The translations under genes were made by a program, and so were the position numbers. From positions 1-32,894 of the forward strand of contig CAWKLQ010000007.1 in the NCBI GenBank assembly GCA_963850525.1: 32,894 nt of DNA. Reading direction: 5' to 3'. The notes beneath the pieces were generated by a model, which was not told where the DNA came from, did no database searches, and worked only from the letters and a program-made list of their open reading frames with translations. The stretch is from JAEMQF01 sp963850525. GTDB lineage: Bacteria > Pseudomonadota > Gammaproteobacteria > Burkholderiales > Burkholderiaceae_C. How positions within the stretch are numbered: the first letter of the stretch is position 1; each line of letters starts with the position of its first letter. Positions 24,364 to 31,527 of the stretch are shown here, piece after piece.

Positions 24364-24879
24364 ATGGAATCCCCGGAACGTGACGCAGCAGTTCTGCTGC
24401 AATTCAACCGCCAACTGATCGAGCAAGCGCTTGCGCTCGTCGCCGCGCACGATGCGCCGGGAGCTCCCGCCTATTCGAGCTATGCCGGCGCGCACGTGCG
24501 CCACGTCATCGAGCACTACGAGGCACTGCTGTTCGCGCCGCTCGCGACGCGGGTCGACTACGACGCTCGCCCGCGGGATCGCGGCCTCGAACAGCACACC
24601 GCGTTGGCGCGCTCGCGCTTGTTGCGTCTGGCGCAGCGCCTCATCGATTGGCCCGCGGTCGCGCTTGCGGCGCCGATCCGCGTGCACACGCGCGGCGGCT
24701 TGTTCGGTGAGATTGAGTTTTCCAACCTCTCCACCGTCGGCCGCGAACTCGTCTTTCTCGCAAGTCACGCCGTGCATCACTTCGCCTTGTTGCAGGTGTA
24801 TTGCCTGCAACACGGCATTTCGATGGGAACGAACTTCGGCAAGGCGCCTGCCACAGTCGAGCACGAATTGCGTTCCTGA
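24364..24879 (+). CDS. DinB-superfamily-like conserved protein
   Basis: A 171-residue helical protein. Histidines fall where DinB/YfiT four-helix-bundle proteins bind metal: HVRHVIEHYEAL in the second helix and SHAVHHFALLQVY near the C-terminus. Metal binding and a thiol-transferase role are possible by family analogy but unproven. There is no signal peptide. The ATG at 24364 has no clear ribosome-binding site and lies just after a 12-bp palindrome. It begins a three-gene plus-strand run with the YHS and DoxX-like genes (43 bp to the next start). Confidence 0.68.
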   Translation: MESPERDAAVLLQFNRQLIEQALALVAAHDAPGAPAYSSYAGAHVRHVIEHYEALLFAPLATRVDYDARPRDRGLEQHTALARSRLLRLAQRLIDWPAVALAAPIRVHTRGGLFGEIEFSNLSTVGRELVFLASHAVHHFALLQVYCLQHGISMGTNFGKAPATVEHELRS

Positions 24880-24922
24880 TCGACTCATGCGCATCGAATT
24901 CAAATCACGAAAAGGACCCACC

Positions 24923-25414
24923 ATGCAGCTCACGATCGACACGCGTGCGAAGAAAGTTCTCAAGTTCATTTGGGCTGCCGTTGCCTTGGCGACCAGCAGC
25001 GCCGCGCTCGCCGCCGCGCCGATCAACACGCTCGAGGCCGGCCTCTTCGGCGGCCATGGTGACGTCGCGATTCGCGGCTACGACACGGTGGCCTACTTCA
25101 CGCAGGGCAAGGCGGTGCAAGGGCAAGACAGCTTCGTCGCGATGTGGATGGGCGCGAAGTGGAAGTTCGCGTCCAAGTCGCACCTCGATCTGTTCAACGC
25201 GAGCCCGCAGCAATACGCGCCGCAGTACGGCGGCTATTGCGCCTACGGGGTCTCGCGGGGTTACCTGGTGAAGGTCGAGCCCGATCAATTCAAGATCATC
25301 GAGGGCAAGCTCTACCTCAACTACGACGCCAGCGTGCATGCGACCTGGCTCAAGGACCCCACGGGCTTTATCCGCATCGCGGACGCCAAATTCCCCGATC
25401 TGCTGAAGAAGTGA
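24923..25414 (+). CDS. Exported YHS-domain protein
   Basis: A 163-residue secreted protein with a signal peptide (KVLKFIWAAVALATSSAALAAAP) and a YHS-like domain. The domain is seen in VAIRGYDTVAYFTQGKAVQG, AKWKFASKSHLDLFNASPQQYAPQYGGYCAYGVSRGY and the closing LYLNYD. YHS domains are small, often metal-related modules in copper and heavy-metal proteins. Exported single-domain versions of this kind are common and uncharacterised. The ATG at 24923 is chosen because AAAGGA ends six bases upstream and because it places the signal peptide properly; an ATG at 24888 would add 12 charged residues. The DoxX-like gene follows after 20 bp. Confidence 0.85.
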   Translation: MQLTIDTRAKKVLKFIWAAVALATSSAALAAAPINTLEAGLFGGHGDVAIRGYDTVAYFTQGKAVQGQDSFVAMWMGAKWKFASKSHLDLFNASPQQYAPQYGGYCAYGVSRGYLVKVEPDQFKIIEGKLYLNYDASVHATWLKDPTGFIRIADAKFPDLLKK

Positions 25415-25434
25415 CAGGAGGCTTCGATTCAATC

Positions 25435-25911
25435 ATGGCTTGGCTCAAACAAAACGCGCATTGGCTGCTCACGCTGTTCGTCGCTTTCGTCTTCACCCAG
25501 TCGCTCTTCTTCAAGTTCAGCGGCTCGCCGGAGACGGTCTACATCTTCCAGGGCAAACTCGACCCGTGGGCGGCGTCGCTCGGTTTTCCCGGTGTGTTCG
25601 CGCCCGGCGGCATCTTCTCCGCCAAGGTGGTGGGCGCTGCTGAGCTCGTGGCGTCGGTGCTGCTCTTGGCGGGCGCCGCGATCTCGACGCGGCGCGCCGT
25701 GCAAGTGCTCGGCGCGGCGCTCGGCCTCTGCGTGATCAGCGGGGCGATCTTCTTCCACCTGTTCACGCCGCTGGGTGTGGCGGTGATCAATACCGACGGC
25801 AGCAGCGACGGCGGCGAGCTGTTCTTCCTGGCGTGCGGCGTGTGGCTCTGTTGCGCGGCGCTGCTCTGGCTGCGCCGCACCGTGTGGCTGGGGTGGATCG
25901 GCCGGGCCTGA
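25435..25911 (+). CDS. DoxX-like four-helix membrane protein
   Basis: A 158-residue integral membrane protein with four hydrophobic segments (LLTLFVAFVFTQSLFF, AAELVASVLLLAGAA, VLGAALGLCVISGAIFFHLF, LFFLACGVWLCCAALLWL). The spacing and the KFSGSPET and FFHLFTPLG stretches fit the DoxX/DoxD-like family, linked to quinone or thiol redox processes in some bacteria. The ATG at 25435 is 13 bases after AGGAGG, rather far; an in-frame GTG at 25411, overlapping the YHS stop, is an alternative but leaves no room for that site. Its stop is 11 bp from the argH stop on the other strand. Probably co-transcribed with the YHS gene. Confidence 0.72.
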   Translation: MAWLKQNAHWLLTLFVAFVFTQSLFFKFSGSPETVYIFQGKLDPWAASLGFPGVFAPGGIFSAKVVGAAELVASVLLLAGAAISTRRAVQVLGAALGLCVISGAIFFHLFTPLGVAVINTDGSSDGGELFFLACGVWLCCAALLWLRRTVWLGWIGRA

Positions 25912-25922
25912 GCGGCTGCGGA

Positions 25923-27338
25923 TCAGCCCAGGCGCGCGCGGTGCCGCTGCACCTGCGCGAGCACTTGCGCCGGCGCGGTGCCACCCAGCACGTTGCGCGC
26001 GTCGAGTGAACCGCGCAGCGTCAGCACGTAATAGACGTCGGCGTCTATCGCGGCGTGGAACTGGCGCAAGTCTTCGAGCGGCAATTCACTCAAGCCCACG
26101 CCGCGCTGCTGGGCCTGCTTGACTGCGCTGGCAACGACTTCGTGCGCGTCGCGAAACGCCAGGCCTTTTTTCACCAGGTAATCGGCGAGGTCGGTCGCGG
26201 TCGCGTAGCCGCGTGCCGCAGCGCGCTCCATCGCCTCACTCTTGACGCGCAGGCCAGCCAGCATCTCGGCAAAGATGCGCAGCGTGTCGCGCAGTGTGTC
26301 GACGGTGTCGAACAAGGGTTCCTTGTCTTCCTGGTTGTCCTTGTTGTAGGCGAGCGGCTGGCCTTTCATGAGCGTGAGCAAACCCATCAAGTGGCCGACG
26401 ACGCGCCCGGTCTTGCCGCGCGCGAGCTCGGGCACATCAGGGTTCTTCTTCTGCGGCATGATCGAACTGCCGGTGCAAAAACGATCCGGCAGCTCGACGA
26501 AGCCGAAGTTCTGGCTCATCCACAGCACGAGTTCTTCGGACAGGCGCGACACGTGCACCATGCACAGCGCCGCGGCCGACGTGAACTCGATGGCGAAGTC
26601 GCGGTCGCTGACGGCGTCCAGGCTGTTCTGGCAGACGCATGCTTGGCCCTGCGCGTCGACCATTCCCAGCGTGCGCGCCACGCGCTCCCGGTCCAGCGGA
26701 TAGCTCGTTCCGGCGAGCGCCGCGGCGCCCAGCGGCAACTGGTTCGTGCGCGCGCGCACCTCGAGCAGACGCTGCGCATCGCGCGCGAACATCTCGACGT
26801 AGGCGAGCATGTGGTGGCCGAAGCTCACCGGTTGCGCCACCTGCAGGTGGGTGAAGCCGGGCATGATGGTTTGGGCGTTCGCCGCCGCCACTTCGACGAG
26901 CACGCGCTGCAAGGCGACGAGCAGGGCGCCCAGGGCGTCGATCTCGTCGCGCAGCCACAGCCGCACGTCGGTCGCGACCTGGTCGTTGCGCGATCTGCCG
27001 GTATGCAGACGCTTGCCCGCGTCGCCGATCAACTGCGTCAGGCGCGCTTCGATGTTCAGGTGCACGTCTTCGAGCTCGAGCTTCCATTCGAAGCGCTCGG
27101 CCTCGATGTCCTGGCTGATTTGCGCCAAACCCTGCTGGATCGCCGCGTGATCGGCAGCGTCGATCACACCCACGTGCGCGAGCATCTCGGCGTGCGCCAG
27201 GCTGCCCGCAACGTCGGCGCGCCACAGGCGCCGGTCGAAGCCGACACTGGCCGTGTAGCGCTGCACCAGCTCGCTCATCGGCTCGGAAAAGAGCGCCGAC
27301 CACGCCTGGGATTTGCGCTCGAGTGGGTTGCTGGCCAT
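25923..27338 (-). CDS. argH: Argininosuccinate lyase
   Basis: Last enzyme of arginine synthesis, splitting argininosuccinate into arginine and fumarate in the cytoplasm as a homotetramer. The signature GSSIMPQKKNPD is intact, with the flexible-loop serine that acts as catalytic residue. HTGRSRNDQVATDVRLWLRD, PGFTHLQVAQPVSFGHH (catalytic His) and YNKDNQEDKEPLFD are also present. At 471 residues it is of normal length. The ATG at 27338 (MASNPLERKSQAW) gives the usual N-terminus; no strong ribosome-binding site is seen. It is divergent from the algZ-like kinase, an arrangement also known from Pseudomonas aeruginosa (argH-algZ-algR). Confidence 0.97.
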   Translation of the reverse strand: MASNPLERKSQAWSALFSEPMSELVQRYTASVGFDRRLWRADVAGSLAHAEMLAHVGVIDAADHAAIQQGLAQISQDIEAERFEWKLELEDVHLNIEARLTQLIGDAGKRLHTGRSRNDQVATDVRLWLRDEIDALGALLVALQRVLVEVAAANAQTIMPGFTHLQVAQPVSFGHHMLAYVEMFARDAQRLLEVRARTNQLPLGAAALAGTSYPLDRERVARTLGMVDAQGQACVCQNSLDAVSDRDFAIEFTSAAALCMVHVSRLSEELVLWMSQNFGFVELPDRFCTGSSIMPQKKNPDVPELARGKTGRVVGHLMGLLTLMKGQPLAYNKDNQEDKEPLFDTVDTLRDTLRIFAEMLAGLRVKSEAMERAAARGYATATDLADYLVKKGLAFRDAHEVVASAVKQAQQRGVGLSELPLEDLRQFHAAIDADVYYVLTLRGSLDARNVLGGTAPAQVLAQVQRHRARLG

Positions 27339-27586
27339 GATGTATGTGAGGGATGACGCAGTCGGGGCGACTGCCCCCGCACGGGAGTTGGGGACAATGC
27401 GGCTCTGACTCTCAAGTCTCAGCACGCCGTGCCGATTCTATCGAGCCCCCCGAGTTCGCTGATTGCTTTGGGGGCGTCTGCACTCGATCCCACCCGCGAT
27501 TTGCCTTGTCTACTTTGGTTGACCCACTGAATGCACCCGTCCATCGGCCGACGGCGCCGCCCGCGTCGTCGAGCTTCGGTGCGTCG

Positions 27587-28594
27587 ATGTTCGGGCCGGC
27601 GCCGGCCGTGCCGCGCAAGGCCGATTCACTGTTCGACGTGTGCCACGTCGGCGTCGTGCTGCGCGGTCTGCTGTTCGTGCACGGCGTCGTCGCGATCGGG
27701 ACGAGTTTTCAGGCGAATGGCTGGCGCTCGTGGTTGTTGCTGCTCGCCGGCGCTTCGGCAATTGCCCTGCCCGGCGTCTTGCTCTGGCTCCTGCTCGCCT
27801 GCGCGCTGAAGCGCCCGCTCAGCGCCTTGCGCGAGCCCGCGCAGTGGCTTTGTGTCGTCGCGGCGGGCGCGGGCTGCGCCGTGGTGGGCACTTGGCTGGC
27901 GAGCCTGCCGGGGCCGGACGTCATTGGCATGCCGAGCCTGTTCGCGCCGGCCCTGGCCGGAGCCGGAATTGCCGCGCTGATGTTCCAGTGGCTGCGCATG
28001 CGCGCCCAGGCCTTGCTGCCGGTGCAGACGGCGGCGCGCCTGGCCGAATTGCAATCGCGCATCCGCCCGCACTTTCTGTTCAATACGCTGAACACCGCGT
28101 TGACGCTCGTGCGCCTGGACCCGGAACGCGCCGAAGGCGTGCTCGAAGACCTGGCCGAGCTGTTTCGCGTCGCGCTGTCGGAACACGGCCAGGCCGTGAC
28201 GCTGCAGGAAGAAGTGGAACTCGCGAAGCGCTACCTGGCGATCGAACAGATCCGTTTCGGCAGCCGCCTGCAGGTGCAATGGGAGCTCGACGACGCAGCG
28301 GCCGGCGCGCGCGTGCCGCCGCTGCTGTTGCAGCCGCTCGTTGAAAACGCGGTGCGCCACGGCGTGGAGCCGGCCGCCGAAGGTGGCACGATCCGGGTGC
28401 GCACCCGGGTGCGCCTGGGGCGCGCGGAAGTGCTGATCACGAACAACGTGCCGGGCCAAGCCTCCGAGCCCGGCAACGGCATGGCCCTGGACAACGTGCG
28501 CGAACGCCTGCGCCTCATGCACGATGTGGCGGCGGAGTTCGACGCGCGGCGCGTCGGCGACGCATTTCGCGTGCAGATTCTGGTGCCGCTGTGA
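27587..28594 (+). CDS. algZ: LytS/AlgZ-type sensor histidine kinase
   Basis: Membrane sensor kinase of the atypical HPK8 class. The N-terminal part has four hydrophobic segments (~20-130) after an AlgZ-like FDVCHVGVVLRGLL. The His_kinase domain carries the phospho-acceptor in RPHFLFNTLN, and the ATP-binding domain shows LLQPLVENAVRHGVEP and a GNGMALDNVRERL loop. At 335 residues from the ATG at 27587 it matches AlgZ/FimS in size. The start is uncertain because the frame is open upstream and a TTG-initiated version is possible. The response regulator overlaps the stop as GTGA. In Pseudomonas the pair controls alginate and twitching genes; here the targets are unknown. It is divergent from argH with 248 bp between them. 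Confidence 0.83.
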   Translation: MFGPAPAVPRKADSLFDVCHVGVVLRGLLFVHGVVAIGTSFQANGWRSWLLLLAGASAIALPGVLLWLLLACALKRPLSALREPAQWLCVVAAGAGCAVVGTWLASLPGPDVIGMPSLFAPALAGAGIAALMFQWLRMRAQALLPVQTAARLAELQSRIRPHFLFNTLNTALTLVRLDPERAEGVLEDLAELFRVALSEHGQAVTLQEEVELAKRYLAIEQIRFGSRLQVQWELDDAAAGARVPPLLLQPLVENAVRHGVEPAAEGGTIRVRTRVRLGRAEVLITNNVPGQASEPGNGMALDNVRERLRLMHDVAAEFDARRVGDAFRVQILVPL

Positions 28595-29391
28595 GCACGA
28601 GGGCCGGCATGACGATGGTTGCCCCGCTGCGCGTCCTGCTCGTCGACGACGAAGAGCTCGCGCGCTTGCGCCTGCGCAGCTTGCTCGGCGAATGCCGCGA
28701 CCCGTCGGCGAGTGTCGTCGGTGAAGCGTCGAGCACGGCGATGGCCTTGGCCTGGCTTGCGGCGCACGCGTGCGATGTGGTGCTGCTCGACATCCACATG
28801 CCGGGCCGCGACGGCACCCAGCTCGCCGCCGAATTGCGCCAGATGGCCAAGCCACCGGCCGTGGTCTTCGTCACGGCGCACCCGGAACATGCGCTGAAGG
28901 CCTTCGATCTGGCGGCGCTCGACTACCTGACCAAACCCGTCAAGCGCGAGCGCCTCAACGCGGCGCTGCAGCGTGTCGCTGCGCAATTGGCGCTCGGCGC
29001 CGCTGCACCGGCGTCGCCGGTGGACGATACCGGGGCCATCGTCGTCAGCGATCGCGGCCGCGTGGTGCGCGTCCCGCTCATCGAAATCCTCTATTTCAAG
29101 GCCGAACTCAAGTACGTGACCTTGCGCACTGCGGCGCGCAGCTATGTCATCGACGACCCGCTGTCCGATCTCGAGACGCGCCTGGGCGAGCGTTTTCTTC
29201 GAGTCCATCGCAACGCCCTCGTCGCACGCCCGGCCGTGCGCGCGCTGGAGCGGCGCACGCTGCCCGGTTCGGCCGATGAAGAAGGCGGCGAAACCTGGGC
29301 CGTGTGCCTGGCGCCGGTGGACGAGTGGCTGGCGGTGTCGCGGCGTCAAGTCGCCGCAGTGCGCGAAGCCCTGCTCGCCGCTGGGCGCTGA
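28591..29391 (+). CDS. algR: LytTR response regulator, AlgR-type
   Basis: A 266-residue DNA-binding response regulator. The receiver domain (~10-125) has the acidic pair in LLVDDEELA, the phospho-acceptor Asp in VVLLDIHMPGRDG and the lysine in YLTKPVKRERL. The LytTR DNA-binding domain (~155-260) shows IEILYFKAELKYVTLRT, RFLRVHRNALVARPAVRALERR and the AlgR-like ending VSRRQVAAVREALL. An extra loop (PGSADEEGGETW) is inserted before the last strands. The GTG at 28591 overlaps the kinase stop (GTGA); the ATG at 28609 is a possible internal start. In many relatives hemC follows; here the stop codon sits in the first of two tandem hairpin repeats instead. Confidence 0.85.
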   Translation: MSTRAGMTMVAPLRVLLVDDEELARLRLRSLLGECRDPSASVVGEASSTAMALAWLAAHACDVVLLDIHMPGRDGTQLAAELRQMAKPPAVVFVTAHPEHALKAFDLAALDYLTKPVKRERLNAALQRVAAQLALGAAAPASPVDDTGAIVVSDRGRVVRVPLIEILYFKAELKYVTLRTAARSYVIDDPLSDLETRLGERFLRVHRNALVARPAVRALERRTLPGSADEEGGETWAVCLAPVDEWLAVSRRQVAAVREALLAAGR

Positions 29392-29549
29392 GCCCGGACA
29401 CAAACGCTCCTGAGGAGCGTTTGTGCCTGGCGAAGGGTCCGAGCTCTGCGAGGACGCGGCCTGCAAGGCGAGCCCGGACACAAACGCTCCTGAGGAGCGT
29501 TTGTGGCGGGCGTTGGGTCCGAGCTCTGCGAGGACGCGGCCTGCAAGGC
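29390..29549. repeat. Two tandem 80-bp repeats, each with a perfect 12-bp hairpin
   Basis: Units 29390-29469 and 29470-29549 are identical at 76 of 80 positions; the four differences cluster in ten bases just after the hairpin. Each unit contains CACAAACGCTCC, a TGA loop and the exact reverse complement GGAGCGTTTGTG (29399-29425 and 29479-29505). The remainder ends in a GGTCCGAGCTCTGCGAGGAC-like stretch. The first unit starts at the algR-like stop codon. The hairpins could terminate transcription, but no T-run follows. No protein was assigned to the unit. Confidence 0.9.
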
Positions 29550-29553
29550 TGAC

Positions 29554-29671
29554 AGCGCCCCCAACAGTCTGTCCAGCGCGCCTCTCGGCCTCTTCAGTCA
29601 ATGTGGCTTCGCCACTTGATTCAACCCCCTCGGGGGGGCGGACGACGTATGTCGTCGGCCTTGGGGGCGCT
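29554..29671. terminator. Multi-branched inverted repeat between convergent genes
   Basis: A perfect 11-bp outer stem (AGCGCCCCCAA at 29554-29564, TTGGGGGCGCT at 29661-29671) encloses 96 bp that hold three further hairpins: TCAA-GTGGC/GCCAC-TTGA (29598-29619), a C5/G5 stem (29625-29636) and GACGAC/GTCGTC (29641-29656). The right outer arm ends one base before the stop codon of the convergent GGDEF-EAL gene. Position and structure suggest a two-way terminator; related CCCCCTCGGGGGG-containing intergenic repeats are familiar from Burkholderiales. The terminator role is inferred. Confidence 0.6.
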
Positions 29672-29672
29672 T

Positions 29673-31520
29673 TCAGCGCGCAACGGCTGCGTTGATTTCC
29701 AGCATGCGCGCCTGGAACGCCGCGGCGGGCAGCGGCTTGCTGCACAGGTAACCCTGGTAGCTGTCGCACCCCAGGCTGCGCAGCAGATCGCGCTGGCCGG
29801 TGCTTTCCACACCTTCGGCGACGACCCGCATTCCCAGGCTGTGCGCAAGCACGACCAGCGCCTTGACGATCGCACAATCGGTCGCGCCGTCCGGCATGCC
29901 GTCGACGAACGACTTGTCAATTTTCAACTCGTCGAGCGGAAAACGCTTCAGGTAGTTCATCGACGAGTAACCGGTACCGAAGTCGTCGATGGCCACTTCG
30001 ACGCCGAGCCGACGCAATTGCTCGAGTTGCTGGCGTGTGTGCTCGACGCGGTCCACCAGCATGCTCTCGGTCAACTCGATCGCGAGTTGTCCACGCTTGA
30101 TCGCATAGCGTGACACGGCATCGCCGACCGTGCGAATGAGGCCGCCCGCGGCCAGGTCGTGGCGGGTCACATTCACCGCGACTTTGACATCGCCCAGGCC
30201 GGCGTCGCGCCATGCCGCCATCTGCGCGCATGCCGTGGTGATCACCCACTCGTCGAGTTCGACGATGAGGCCGGTTTCTTCCGCGATCCCGATGAACTGG
30301 GCCGGCGGTACCAAGCCTAACTCCGGCCGCAGCCAGCGCAACAACGCCTCGGCGCCGACGACGCGGTCGGTGGCAAGGTCGATCTTGGGCTGGTAGTACA
30401 AAACCAGTTCGTTGCGTTCGATCGCGCGCCGCAGTTGGGTCTCGAGCGTAAGTCTTTCCACCGACGCACTGTTGAGTTCGGTCGAATAGAACGCAAACGT
30501 GTTGCGGCCATTGCTCTTGGCGTGCCGCATCGCCGCCGCCGCGTTGCGCCGCAGGGTCTCGGCGTTCACCCCGTCACCCGGGTAGACCGAGATACCGATG
30601 CTGGGCGTGACGAACAATTCCCGCCCCTCGTGGTGGAACGGCCGCGACATTGACGCGAGGATGCGGCGCGCCATGCGATCGGCGGCGTCGGGCGCTTCGA
30701 TACCCGGCATCAGCAGCCCGAATTGATCGCCCTCGAGTCGGGACAGCAGCAGCGCGTCGGAACGCCGCACACAGGCCCGAAGGCGCTGCGAGATGGCTTC
30801 GAGAAGGCGATCACCCGCCCCTCGGCCCAGGCTGTCGTTGATTTGCTTGAATCGGTCCAGGCCGATCTGCAACATCGCGAGCGCGCAGGGTTCCTGCTTG
30901 GCGTGCGCCACTACCGCGAGCATTTGCTCGGTGAAGACGCGCTGGTTCGGCAGCCCGGTGAGCAGGTCTTGGTTGGCGAGCCGATCTTGGTACACCTTGA
31001 AGACCAAGCTGTTGCGGACTCGCAGCACCAATTCACTGGGATCCACCGGTTTGGAGAGGAATTCGGTCGCGCCCAGTTCGAGCGCCTTCAGTTTGGTCGC
31101 AGTGTGATTTGCCGCCGTCAGGATGATGACGGGCGTGTAGCGCAACACGTCATCGTTTCGAATCTGCGCCAGGATGTCGAAACCCGACACGCCGGGCATC
31201 ATCAGGTCGAGCAGCATCAGGCCGGGGCGGTGCTGGCGCGCCGCCTCCAGCGCGAGCTGCGGGTCGTTGATCGAGATGAAGCGCCGATACCCCGCCTCTT
31301 CCAGGTGGGCCTGGATGATGTCGGTCATCAGCGGCTCGTCATCGACCATCATGACGGTGACTTCGTAGAGCCCCGACGGCTGGGCCGGCGAAAGCTCGCC
31401 GACGTCAGTCAGAGGATCGTCCGGCGCGCCCGACGTCGTGACCGCCCAGCGCACGTGGCGCGACGACGCGGCGTCCTCTTCATCTGACGCGCGCTGTGAG
31501 TCGATATTCAAAGTCTGCAT
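29673..31520 (-). CDS. Response regulator with degenerate GGDEF and intact EAL domain (c-di-GMP phosphodiesterase)
   Basis: A 615-residue cytoplasmic signalling protein. The receiver domain (~50-170) has MMVDDEP, the phospho-acceptor Asp in LMLLDLMMPG and the lysine in FLSKPVD. The GGDEF domain (~185-340; DLLTGLPNQRVF) has its signature changed to EGDQF, so cyclase activity is unlikely, though GTP sensing is possible. The EAL domain (~360-605) keeps GAEALLRW, VNVTRHDL, ELTESML, IDDFGTGYSS, KIDKSFV and AEGVES, the residues needed to bind metal and cleave cyclic di-GMP. The ATG at 31520 lies seven bases after the hybrid kinase stop with no clear ribosome-binding site, so translation may depend on the upstream gene. 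Likely output of that kinase, lowering c-di-GMP. Confidence 0.9.
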   Translation of the reverse strand: MQTLNIDSQRASDEEDAASSRHVRWAVTTSGAPDDPLTDVGELSPAQPSGLYEVTVMMVDDEPLMTDIIQAHLEEAGYRRFISINDPQLALEAARQHRPGLMLLDLMMPGVSGFDILAQIRNDDVLRYTPVIILTAANHTATKLKALELGATEFLSKPVDPSELVLRVRNSLVFKVYQDRLANQDLLTGLPNQRVFTEQMLAVVAHAKQEPCALAMLQIGLDRFKQINDSLGRGAGDRLLEAISQRLRACVRRSDALLLSRLEGDQFGLLMPGIEAPDAADRMARRILASMSRPFHHEGRELFVTPSIGISVYPGDGVNAETLRRNAAAAMRHAKSNGRNTFAFYSTELNSASVERLTLETQLRRAIERNELVLYYQPKIDLATDRVVGAEALLRWLRPELGLVPPAQFIGIAEETGLIVELDEWVITTACAQMAAWRDAGLGDVKVAVNVTRHDLAAGGLIRTVGDAVSRYAIKRGQLAIELTESMLVDRVEHTRQQLEQLRRLGVEVAIDDFGTGYSSMNYLKRFPLDELKIDKSFVDGMPDGATDCAIVKALVVLAHSLGMRVVAEGVESTGQRDLLRSLGCDSYQGYLCSKPLPAAAFQARMLEINAAVAR

Positions 31521-31527
31521 GGGGGGC

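Noticed and set aside
29390..29549. Possible CRISPR or short tandem array
   Set aside because: Only two directly adjacent 80-bp units without unique spacers, and no cas genes in the window.
29554..29671. Integron attC site
   Set aside because: It is bounded by a simple 11-bp stem with branched inner hairpins; no GTTRRRY core, R/L boxes, cassettes or integrase were seen.
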